Source of the DNA: Phycisphaerales bacterium
Lineage (GTDB): Bacteria; Planctomycetota; Phycisphaerae; SM23-33
NCBI GenBank assembly: GCA_003153915.1
Contig: PMBX01000189.1
Coordinates: 1 to 8,046 of the forward strand
DNA length: 8,046 nucleotides
Direction: 5' to 3'
Of this stretch, positions 1 through 5,535 are shown piece by piece (positions within the stretch are counted from its first letter, which is position 1; every line of letters starts with the position of its first letter). The position numbers and the translations under genes are program-made. The notes under the pieces are model-generated. The model searched no databases. It saw only the letters and a list, made by a program, of their open reading frames with translations, and was not told the DNA's origin.

Positions 1-206
1 AGACCCAGTCGGGAGAACGCGATGGCGGTATTGACCGCCCCGCCGCCCGTGGAGACGAAGAGCTGGTCCACAGCGACCTTGGCGCCGTAGTCGTAAGCCA
101 GGAACTCCTCCTCGTTTTCCAGGTGCCGCACGCGGATAAGATGGGTCTGGTCACTGGAGACGAAGACATCCTGAGTGGCAGTGCCGATGGAGATTACGTC
201 GTGCAT
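1..206 (-). CDS. PfkB-family carbohydrate kinase, N-terminal part (runs off the window)
   Basis: The first 68 codons of a minus-strand gene are visible, starting at ATG 206-204 with the protein MHDVISIGTATQDVFV and continuing past position 1. An opening strand of the form VISIGxxxxD, then about 45 residues later the glycine-rich TGGGAVNTAIAFSRLGL, is the N-terminal signature of the PfkB/ribokinase family. In that family these glycines and the asparagine line the sugar site, and the enzyme moves the ATP gamma-phosphate onto a sugar or nucleoside hydroxyl. The stretch between the two motifs (HLENEEEFLAYDYGAKVAV) is the lid region and varies with substrate, so the substrate cannot be named. The C-terminal GAGD catalytic motif lies outside the window. 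No strong ribosome-binding site is seen, only a GGGAA just before the ATG. The gene diverges from the isomerase/glycerate kinase pair, which suggests shared carbohydrate metabolism. The family call is firm; the substrate is unknown. Confidence 0.85.
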   Translation of the reverse strand, partial: MHDVISIGTATQDVFVSSDQTHLIRVRHLENEEEFLAYDYGAKVAVDQLFVSTGGGAVNTAIAFSRLG

Positions 207-260
207 GGTTCCCGTCCGAATCGCGGAATTCGAGGTCGGTTCGACATAAGCACTAACAGG

Positions 261-301
261 CCGTATCGGGTGTGCCGACAAGCCCGAATACGGAATCGGG
301 C
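261..301 (+). promoter_or_regulatory. Two mutually exclusive hairpins upstream of the isomerase gene
   Basis: Hairpin A: CCGTAT (261-266) pairs with ATACGG (288-293), CGGG (267-270) with CCCG (283-286) and TGT (271-273) with ACA (278-280), closed by a GCCG loop with small bulges. Hairpin B: GCCCGA (282-287) pairs perfectly with TCGGGC (296-301) across an 8-nt loop. Both use 282-287, so only one can form at a time. The element lies 133-173 nt before the isomerase start, inside the gap between divergent genes, so it may be a leader RNA switch, an operator, or chance in G+C-rich DNA. The pairing is seen directly; the role is inference. Confidence 0.3.
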
Positions 302-343
302 ATCGTGAAGGTTACCCGCAAGACGGCGTCGAATACTTCCACG

Positions 344-378
344 CGGTCAATCAGCGCGCGTATCAGCGCGACTGACCG
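344..378 (+). promoter_or_regulatory. Inverted repeat with internal 9-nt direct repeat, possible operator or leader hairpin
   Basis: CGGTCA (344-349) and TGACCG (373-378) are exact reverse complements. Between them ATCAGCGCG occurs twice (350-358 and 362-370) at a 12-nt period, and CGCGC (355-359) can pair with GCGCG (366-370) around a 6-nt loop. The element ends about 40 nt before the ribosome-binding site of the isomerase gene. It could be a transcription factor site shared by the divergent genes or an RNA hairpin. I recognise no specific regulator box. Confidence 0.3.
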
Positions 379-433
379 TAAGTTCGAGAGCAAGACCCAG
401 GAATCCTACATTCCCCAAAGGAGTGAGCGTGGC

Positions 434-1372
434 ATGACGGAGTCGTGGCGGCAGACAATGGACATGGGGTTGGTGCATTTCATGGCCTGGCCAGTGATCA
501 AGGATGACAATCCTGATCTGATCATACAGACTGCAACGCAGTTGGCCAAGGACGAGTTCTTTGATGTGATGGAAGTACGACGCAGCCAGCACCCGGGCGT
601 ACATGCCCAGTTGCGCGCCATCGCCGAGCAATCAGGAATGAGCATCGGCGTCGGCGCCCAGCCCGGGCTGCTCATCGGCAAGCTCAGTCTCAACACGCTG
701 GACGCAGCGGGACGCCAGGCGGCGATCGACGAAGTCAAGCTGTCTATTGATGCGGCCTACGAGATGAATGCGCGGATCTGCGCATGCCTCTCGGGCCCGC
801 GGTCGGATGATGAGGACGAGAACAAGCGTATGATGGACGCAATGGTCGACTCGTGTATCCAGTTGTGTCGCTACAGTCAGGGCAAGGCTGGCGATGGCGA
901 GCCCGTGTGGCTGTCGGTGGAGCAGTTCGACCACAGCGTAGATAAGAAATGTCTGATCGGGCCGAGCGCAGTGACGGCGGAGTTGGCTGAGCGCGTGCGC
1001 GCCGAAGTCAGCAATTTCGGCATCACCGCTGACCTGTCGCACGTGCCCATTCTGCACGAGGACGTGCGCGAACTGGTGGCCGTCCTGGCCCCATACATCA
1101 TTCACCTGCATGCTGGCAACGCGGTCGCCGAGGAAGGGCTGGAGGCCTATGGCGACATGCACCCACGCTTTGGCTTCCCGGGTGGGTCCAACGATGCTCC
1201 GGAGTTGCAGGTCTATCTGGAGGCGCTCATCTATGCGGGCGTGTTCCAGAACGAAGTGCCGACCGAGAAGATGGTCTTCACCTTCGAGGTCAAACCTGTT
1301 GGCGAGGAAAGCACGAAGTTGACTCTGGCCCATACTAAGCGCACGTTCCTGCGAACGTGGGCCAATCTGTAG
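434..1372 (+). CDS. Sugar phosphate isomerase/epimerase-like TIM-barrel protein
   Basis: A 312-residue protein of the xylose-isomerase-like TIM-barrel superfamily (AP endonuclease 2 fold). The divalent-metal set expected at the barrel mouth is visible: E163 in SVEQF, D200 and H203 in the DxxH motif ADLSH, H226 in HLHAGNA, and E285 in TFEVKP. Members isomerise or epimerise sugars, keto-acids or inositol derivatives in the cytoplasm; the exact substrate cannot be read. The start is ATG 434 because AAAGGAG (417-423) sits 10 nt upstream. The frame stays open back to 272, but that 54-residue extension (MPTSPNTESG...) is Ser/Thr/Arg-rich, does not resemble the fold, and covers the hairpins in the leader. 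The gene ends 6 nt before glycerate kinase, so the two are surely co-transcribed. A hydroxypyruvate-isomerase-like role that supplies glycerate is an attractive guess, not a demonstrated one. Confidence 0.8.
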   Translation: MTESWRQTMDMGLVHFMAWPVIKDDNPDLIIQTATQLAKDEFFDVMEVRRSQHPGVHAQLRAIAEQSGMSIGVGAQPGLLIGKLSLNTLDAAGRQAAIDEVKLSIDAAYEMNARICACLSGPRSDDEDENKRMMDAMVDSCIQLCRYSQGKAGDGEPVWLSVEQFDHSVDKKCLIGPSAVTAELAERVRAEVSNFGITADLSHVPILHEDVRELVAVLAPYIIHLHAGNAVAEEGLEAYGDMHPRFGFPGGSNDAPELQVYLEALIYAGVFQNEVPTEKMVFTFEVKPVGEESTKLTLAHTKRTFLRTWANL

Positions 1373-1378
1373 GCGCGG

Positions 1379-2593
1379 ATGAGAATCACGTTGGCCCCAG
1401 ACTCCTTCAAAGGCTCGCTCACGGCTCTGCAAGTGTGCGCCGCGGCCTCCGAGGGCATCGCGCAGCTTGGCCTAGGCGTTGAGTGCATCGCCGTCCCGAT
1501 GGCCGACGGTGGCGAAGGCACGGTAGAGGCGATGGTCGCAGCGACGGGGGGTCGGATTATGTCGGCGGATGTTTTCGACCCGCTGGGCCGGCCGATTCGA
1601 GCGCACTTCGGGCTGCTGGGGCGAACCTCGCCGCACCTTCCCGGGGCGATCGGTCTGGCGGCGGCGATGGCCGAAAGTGACTTGCCCAGCAGCGGGGAGG
1701 CCTGCCAGGATTGTACCGCCGTGGTGGAGATGGCGGCGGCGGCCGGTCTGTCGCTGGTCCCGCCGGACAAGAGGAATCCCCTGCGGGCCACGACGTTCGG
1801 TGTCGGGCAGATGATTCTGGCTGCGATGGATTCCGGCGCCCAACGGATCATCGTAGGCCTGGGCGGTTCGGCCACCGTGGATGGTGGCGCGGGTTGTGCC
1901 CAAGCCATCGGCGTTGTCTTCCATCGCAGCGGCGGTCAACCGATGTTGACTGGCCTGGGTGGTGGGGGACTTATCGAGATCGCCGATCTTGATATTTCCG
2001 GCCTGGACCCCAGAATCGGCCAAGCCGACATCCGCGTGGCCTGCGATGTGACCAATCCCATGACCGGTCCGGAAGGCGCCGCGGCGGTTTACGGGCCGCA
2101 AAAAGGCGCGACAGCGGAGATGGTCGCCCAATTGGACGCCGGACTTGCCCACTTTGCGGCACTGATCCGACGTAAACTGGGCGTGGATATTGAATCGCTG
2201 AGCGGCGCAGGGGCCGCCGGGGGACTGGGTGGGGGACTGGTGGCCTTCGCGGGCGCCAAGCTCCAGCGAGGCTTCGATATCGTTGCTTCTGCCGTCGGAT
2301 TCCACAGGCGTCTGGGCAGTGCGGGCTTATGCATCACCGGTGAAGGCCGGCTGGACGCACAAACCCGTTACGGCAAGACCACCATGGCCGTGGCCCGACT
2401 GGCTGGTGAACTGGCCGTGCCATGCATCTGCATCCCGGGCCAAGCCACCCCTGACGCACCAGTTGACGCCTTCGCCTCCGTCCAGCCGCTGGTGACCGGT
2501 GAGATCACGCCCCGAGAGGCTATGCGCCATGCCCGCCAATTTCTCCGCCGCCGGGCCGCCGAGGCCATGCGGGAATTTCTGGGCGGAAAATAA
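1379..2593 (+). CDS. Glycerate 2-kinase (glycerate kinase type 1 family)
   Basis: A 404-residue cytoplasmic enzyme that phosphorylates D-glycerate with ATP, probably to 2-phosphoglycerate, which enters lower glycolysis. Family landmarks appear in order: IAPDSFKGSL-type opening (residues 3-14, here LAPDSFKGSLTA), VPMADGGEGTVEA (39-51), PLGRP (68-72), EMAAAAGLSLVPP (117-129), NPLRATTFGVG (133-143), GLGGSATVDGGAG (160-172), CDVTNPMTGPEGAA (222-235), GAGAAGGLGGG (276-286) and ITGEGRLDAQTRYGK (319-333). It is the GarK/GlxK family (Gly_kinase), not the MOFRL type. Most members are about 380 residues; the extra length is an insertion at about 82-108, between the PLGRP segment and the TAVVEMAA helix. 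The start at ATG 1379 lies 6 nt after the isomerase stop with no clear ribosome-binding site, which suggests translational coupling. I leave out a symbol because garK, glxK and glyK cannot be separated here. Confidence 0.93.
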   Translation: MRITLAPDSFKGSLTALQVCAAASEGIAQLGLGVECIAVPMADGGEGTVEAMVAATGGRIMSADVFDPLGRPIRAHFGLLGRTSPHLPGAIGLAAAMAESDLPSSGEACQDCTAVVEMAAAAGLSLVPPDKRNPLRATTFGVGQMILAAMDSGAQRIIVGLGGSATVDGGAGCAQAIGVVFHRSGGQPMLTGLGGGGLIEIADLDISGLDPRIGQADIRVACDVTNPMTGPEGAAAVYGPQKGATAEMVAQLDAGLAHFAALIRRKLGVDIESLSGAGAAGGLGGGLVAFAGAKLQRGFDIVASAVGFHRRLGSAGLCITGEGRLDAQTRYGKTTMAVARLAGELAVPCICIPGQATPDAPVDAFASVQPLVTGEITPREAMRHARQFLRRRAAEAMREFLGGK

Positions 2594-2629
2594 TACTTCC
2601 GGGGCATCTGTTTGCCGATTGCTTTTTTT

Positions 2630-2711
2630 GCCGCGAACAACGCGAACTCCGCGAACATATTAGAAAATAAAGGCTGGGATTCTGTTCGTGCTGTTCGCGT
2701 CCGTTCGCGGC
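2630..2711. repeat. Imperfect palindrome of phased GCGAAC units
   Basis: The left arm (2630-2656) holds GCGAAC three times at an exact 9-nt period (2633, 2642, 2651), led by GCC. The right arm (2684-2711) holds the complement as GTTCG at 2684, 2693 and 2703 (9 then 10 nt) and ends GTTCGCGGC. The arms flank a 27-nt AT-richer loop, so transcribed RNA could fold into a long hairpin with internal bulges. T7 (2623-2629) precedes it and TTATTT (2712-2717) follows. It lies 36 nt after the glycerate kinase stop and could act as that operon's terminator or 3'-end stabiliser. I recall similar 'ccgcgaac-gcgaac' palindromes dispersed in many environmental genomes, including Planctomycetota, which suggests a REP-like mobile element. 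The structure is seen directly; the role is inferred. Confidence 0.6.
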
Positions 2712-2819
2712 TTATTTAAACTCTGTATGCAACCGTTCCATCAGATCGGGCAGGGCTTGTCTGGTGGCGCGGGTTGGTGTAAAAACATCCAGCCGTGAAT
2801 CGTTAGGATGATTTATGGA
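2712..2819 (-). other. Possible remnant of the 3' end of a minus-strand gene
   Basis: On the minus strand a 35-codon frame with no ATG, GTG or TTG at its head (an in-frame TAA lies at 2822-2820) reads through RLDVFTPTRATRQALPDL and MERLHTEFK to a TAA at 2714-2712, directly against the palindrome's right arm. Its final ~20 residues look like an amphipathic C-terminal helix. It may be the tail of a gene lost when lysA was placed here, or chance. I cannot assign a family. The same DNA carries the likely lysA promoter. Confidence 0.15.
2757..2785 (+). promoter_or_regulatory. Candidate sigma70-type promoter for lysA
   Basis: TTGTCT (2757-2762) and TAAAAA (2780-2785) are 17 nt apart, each matching four of six consensus bases. 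Transcription would start near 2792, giving a leader of about 23 nt that carries AGGA (2805-2808) 6 nt before the lysA ATG. It is the best-placed pair in the gap, but the match is modest and consensus strength in this phylum is uncertain. Confidence 0.3.
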
Positions 2820-4095
2820 TTATTTTGCCTATCGTAATGGTCTGTTGCACTGTGAAGCCGTTGCCGTGGCGGACATCGCCTCCGCCGTGGGCACGCCTGT
2901 GTACATCTACTCGGCGGCGACGTTGTTGCATCATTATCGGGCCGTTGAGAAGGCCTTCGTGGCGCTGAAGCCGACGATCTGTTTTTCCATCAAGTCGCTG
3001 TCTAATATCCACATCCTGCGTCTCCTAGCCGAGGCGGGCAGCGGTTTCGATGTGGTCAGCGGCGGTGAGCTTACCCGCGCCCAGGCCGCCGGAGCAGACT
3101 GTTCCAGGATCGTCTACGCCGGGGTGGGCAAGACCGACATGGAGATACGACAGGCCATCGCCGCGGGGATCGGCCTGTTCAACGTGGAGTCGGAGGAGGA
3201 GTTCGAGAACCTCTCCCGCCTGGCCGGTTCGTCAAGCCGGTGCGTGCGCGCGGCGCTGCGGGTCAACCCGGACATCGACCCAAAGACGCATCGCCACACC
3301 AGCACTGGAAAAAAAGAGACCAAGTTCGGCGTGGACATCGAGCGGGCCGTGCGGTTCTTCCACGCCTACGGCCACGACGCCAATGTTCGCCTGGACGCCC
3401 TGCACATACACATAGGCTCGCCGATCTACTCACCGGCACCGTACGTCGAGGCCATTGGAAAGATTCTGGACCTCATCGAGTCGTTGCAGCGCGACAGTTT
3501 TTCAATTCGTACCCTCGATATCGGCGGAGGCTTTGCCGCCGACTACGAAGAACGTCGCGCGCCAGCGTCGGCCGACTACGCCGCGGCCATCGTGCCTCTG
3601 CTGGCAGGACGGAACCTGGAGATCATCCTTGAACCGGGCAGGCAGATCGCGGCCAACGCGGCGATTCTTTTGGCGACAGTCCAATACGTAAAGCGCGGCG
3701 GCGAACGAAACTTCGTCATCGTGGACGCGGCGATGACAGATTTGATTCGTCCGGCGTTGTATGACGCGGAGCATTTTGTCTATCCCGCCTCTGTCCCGGA
3801 TGACCAGGCCCCGCAACGAAAGCTGGACTGGACGCCGCCCGACGCGGTGAAGGTGGACATCGTAGGCGGGGTGTGCGAGAGCAGCGATTTTCTTGCCAAG
3901 GACCGCCTGTTGCCGCCCTTGGCGCGCGGCGACCTGTTGGCGGTGTTCACGGCGGGGGCGTATGGATTTGTAATGTCCAGCCAGTACAATTCGCGCCCGC
4001 GCGCGGCGGAGGTTCTGGTCGAGGGCGACCGTTGGCGAACCATCCGCCGCCGCGAGATCTATGATGACCTGTTGGGTCCCGAGCGGGACGTGTGA
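2815..4095 (+). CDS. lysA: Diaminopimelate decarboxylase
   Basis: A 426-residue PLP enzyme of fold type III (alanine-racemase-like barrel plus C-terminal beta domain) that decarboxylates meso-diaminopimelate to L-lysine, the last step of lysine synthesis. The PLP lysine is K60 in CFSIKSLSN. Further marks are GSGFDVVSGGEL (75-86), RVNPDIDPKTHRHTSTGKK (149-167), HIHIGS (197-202), the phosphate-binding GGGF (237-240), EPGR (273-276), CESSD (354-358), GAYG (381-384) and YNSRPR (391-396). Length and motif order are normal. Two variations stand out: SLSN follows the catalytic lysine where many LysA have ANSN, and CESSD replaces the commoner CESGD. The GSGFDVVSGGEL and SIK wording resembles planctomycete LysA from memory. 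The start ATG 2815 has AGGA 6 nt upstream. A radical SAM gene follows after 21 nt, probably in the same operon. Confidence 0.95.
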   Translation: MDYFAYRNGLLHCEAVAVADIASAVGTPVYIYSAATLLHHYRAVEKAFVALKPTICFSIKSLSNIHILRLLAEAGSGFDVVSGGELTRAQAAGADCSRIVYAGVGKTDMEIRQAIAAGIGLFNVESEEEFENLSRLAGSSSRCVRAALRVNPDIDPKTHRHTSTGKKETKFGVDIERAVRFFHAYGHDANVRLDALHIHIGSPIYSPAPYVEAIGKILDLIESLQRDSFSIRTLDIGGGFAADYEERRAPASADYAAAIVPLLAGRNLEIILEPGRQIAANAAILLATVQYVKRGGERNFVIVDAAMTDLIRPALYDAEHFVYPASVPDDQAPQRKLDWTPPDAVKVDIVGGVCESSDFLAKDRLLPPLARGDLLAVFTAGAYGFVMSSQYNSRPRAAEVLVEGDRWRTIRRREIYDDLLGPERDV

Positions 4096-4116
4096 TCGGG
4101 ACTGTAGGTGGGCCCA

Positions 4117-4995
4117 ATGAAGGACCAGGATTCCGACGGAGATTTACCAATCGTGCGGGATCACCGCCGCCAATGGCGGGACTGCCTCTACGTTTACCCG
4201 GTTATCTCGCGGCGGAGCAGGGGGCTGAGCATCGGTATCAACCTAAACCCGGAGAAACTATGCACCTTTGCCTGTGTCTACTGCCAGATCGACCGCAAGT
4301 CGCGCCGAGACCTGCATGGAGTGGACATCCCAGTATTGCGCCGCGAGTTAGACGCGGTCCTGGCCGAGGCGATCGGTGGGCAAATATGGCGAGAGGATCG
4401 TTTCGCCGCCACGCCGGCGAATCTGCGACGCGTCCATGACATCGCCTTCAGCGGCGACGGAGAACCGACGTGTCTGGCGAACTTCGACCAGGCTGTCGCG
4501 GCCGTTGCTGAGGGGCGACGAAAGGCAAAGCTGGAGTCGATCAAGATTATCGTTATTACCAACGCCTCGGCGCTGGACACACCGCAGGTCCGCCTGGCGC
4601 TGCCCATCCTGGACGCCAACAATGGGGAAATCTGGGCCAAACTCGATGCGGGAACCGAGGAGGCATTCCAGCGGATTAATCGTCCGCACGCCCCGATTAC
4701 GTTGGCCAGGATCGTCGAGAACATCACGAACGTTGCTCGCGGCCGGGCGGTCGTGATCCAGAGCCTCTTCTTCCGAACCGCTGGGCAGGCTCCCTCAGGT
4801 GAGGAAATCGAGGCCTACTGCCGGCGGCTTGGGGAAATCCTCGGCGGCGGAGGAAAGATCAAGCTCGTGCAGGTCTACACCGTTGCTCGCGACCCAACCG
4901 AAAAGGACGTTTCCGCACTGAATCCGGCTGAACTGGACATCATCGTCGGGACCATCCGCCGGACCGTGATCGGCGTCCCCGTCGAGGCATACTGA
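4117..4995 (+). CDS. Radical SAM protein, COG0731 (wyosine-synthase-like) family
   Basis: A 292-residue radical SAM protein. C49, C53 and C56 form the CxxxCxxC loop (CTFACVYC) that binds the 4Fe-4S cluster and S-adenosylmethionine. FSGDGEPT (111-118) occupies the GGE-type SAM-binding position. KLDAGTEEAFQRINRP (175-190) and VIQSLFFR (213-220) are typical of the group annotated COG0731, whose archaeal members (TYW1) make the tricyclic base of wyosine in tRNA-Phe. Bacteria generally lack wybutosine, so the bacterial substrate is unknown and the archaeal name should not be copied. No extra cysteine cluster, flavodoxin domain or SPASM domain is visible. ATG 4117 is preferred because AGGTGG (4106-4111) lies 5 nt upstream; the in-frame GTG at 4108 would destroy that site's role. 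It follows lysA by 21 nt and ends 4 nt from the convergent apt. Confidence 0.85.
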   Translation: MKDQDSDGDLPIVRDHRRQWRDCLYVYPVISRRSRGLSIGINLNPEKLCTFACVYCQIDRKSRRDLHGVDIPVLRRELDAVLAEAIGGQIWREDRFAATPANLRRVHDIAFSGDGEPTCLANFDQAVAAVAEGRRKAKLESIKIIVITNASALDTPQVRLALPILDANNGEIWAKLDAGTEEAFQRINRPHAPITLARIVENITNVARGRAVVIQSLFFRTAGQAPSGEEIEAYCRRLGEILGGGGKIKLVQVYTVARDPTEKDVSALNPAELDIIVGTIRRTVIGVPVEAY

Positions 4996-4999
4996 CAAG

Positions 5000-5524
5000 T
5001 TACTCCGAAGCGACCTTCAGCAACGTGTGGACGTTCCGGCCTGGCAGTTTGACTCTGCCGTTGAGGAAACAAAGCTCAATGACAAACGCCACGCCGACGA
5101 TCCGACCGCCCAGGCTTTCCACCAGCTTACAGGCGGCTGACATTGTGCCCCCGGTGGCCAGCAGGTCGTCGACCATCAGTACCTTCTGCCCAGCCCGCAC
5201 TGCGTCGGCGTGAATCTCCACGGTGTCCTTGCCGTATTCCAGGTCATAACTTTCGCGGATCGTCTTGTGTGGCAGCTTGCCGGGTTTGCGGATGGGGACG
5301 AAACCAGCGCCTAGTCGCTGAGCCACGAGGGAGGCAAAGATAAAACCTCGACTCTCAATGCCCGTGACGATCTCCACGCCGGACGACGTAAACGGCTCGG
5401 ACAGTTGCTCCACCGCCGCCGCCAGCGCTTGTGGATTACCTAACAATGGCGTGATGTCCTTGAAGACGATTCCCTTCTTGGGGAAATCCCGTACGTCGCG
5501 AATGTATTGGGCCAGGTCGATCAT
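5000..5524 (-). CDS. apt: Adenine phosphoribosyltransferase
   Basis: A 174-residue cytoplasmic purine-salvage enzyme that joins adenine and PRPP into AMP and pyrophosphate. The N-terminal DFPKKGIVFKDITPLL (13-28), GIESRGFIFA (55-64), the flexible loop RKPGKLPHKT (79-88) with SYDLEYG (92-98), and the PRPP-binding VLMVDDLLATGGT (115-127) identify type I Apt. I chose ATG 5524 because GAGG (5534-5531) lies 6 nt upstream and MIDLAQYI then aligns with the start of short bacterial Apt proteins. ATG 5536 (four residues longer) overlaps the upstream stop by one base, and TTG 5539 is also in frame. The gene follows the membrane phosphotransferase gene with only 11 nt between stop and chosen start, so they should share a transcript and be translationally coupled. 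Adenine salvage has no obvious link to that partner. Confidence 0.95.
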   Translation of the reverse strand: MIDLAQYIRDVRDFPKKGIVFKDITPLLGNPQALAAAVEQLSEPFTSSGVEIVTGIESRGFIFASLVAQRLGAGFVPIRKPGKLPHKTIRESYDLEYGKDTVEIHADAVRAGQKVLMVDDLLATGGTMSAACKLVESLGGRIVGVAFVIELCFLNGRVKLPGRNVHTLLKVASE

Positions 5525-5535
5525 ATTCTGCCTCA

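Noticed and set aside
123..308. Short plus-strand open frame of 61 codons
   Set aside because: It lies mostly antisense to the PfkB kinase start and the leader, has no convincing ribosome site and no recognisable protein character.
272..433. N-terminal extension of the isomerase frame, starting at ATG 272
   Set aside because: The extension is low in hydrophobic residues, does not resemble the fold, covers leader hairpins, and ATG 434 has a proper AAAGGAG site.
632..1432. Minus-strand open frame of 266 codons
   Set aside because: It is antisense to the isomerase and the start of glycerate kinase, both well supported; its translation is R/H/Q-rich without motifs.
2221..2243. G-rich run that might form a quadruplex or simple repeat
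   Set aside because: It encodes the conserved GGLGGG loop of glycerate kinase, so the protein sequence explains it.
1472..2305. Minus-strand open frame of 277 codons
   Set aside because: It is antisense to glycerate kinase, whose motifs are intact along the whole length.
2623..2629. T7 run as a terminator tail
   Set aside because: It precedes the GCGAAC hairpin on the plus strand and follows it as A7 on the minus strand, so it is not in the right place for an intrinsic terminator in either direction.
4108..4116. GTG start for the radical SAM gene
   Set aside because: It overlaps the AGGTGG site that serves the ATG at 4117.
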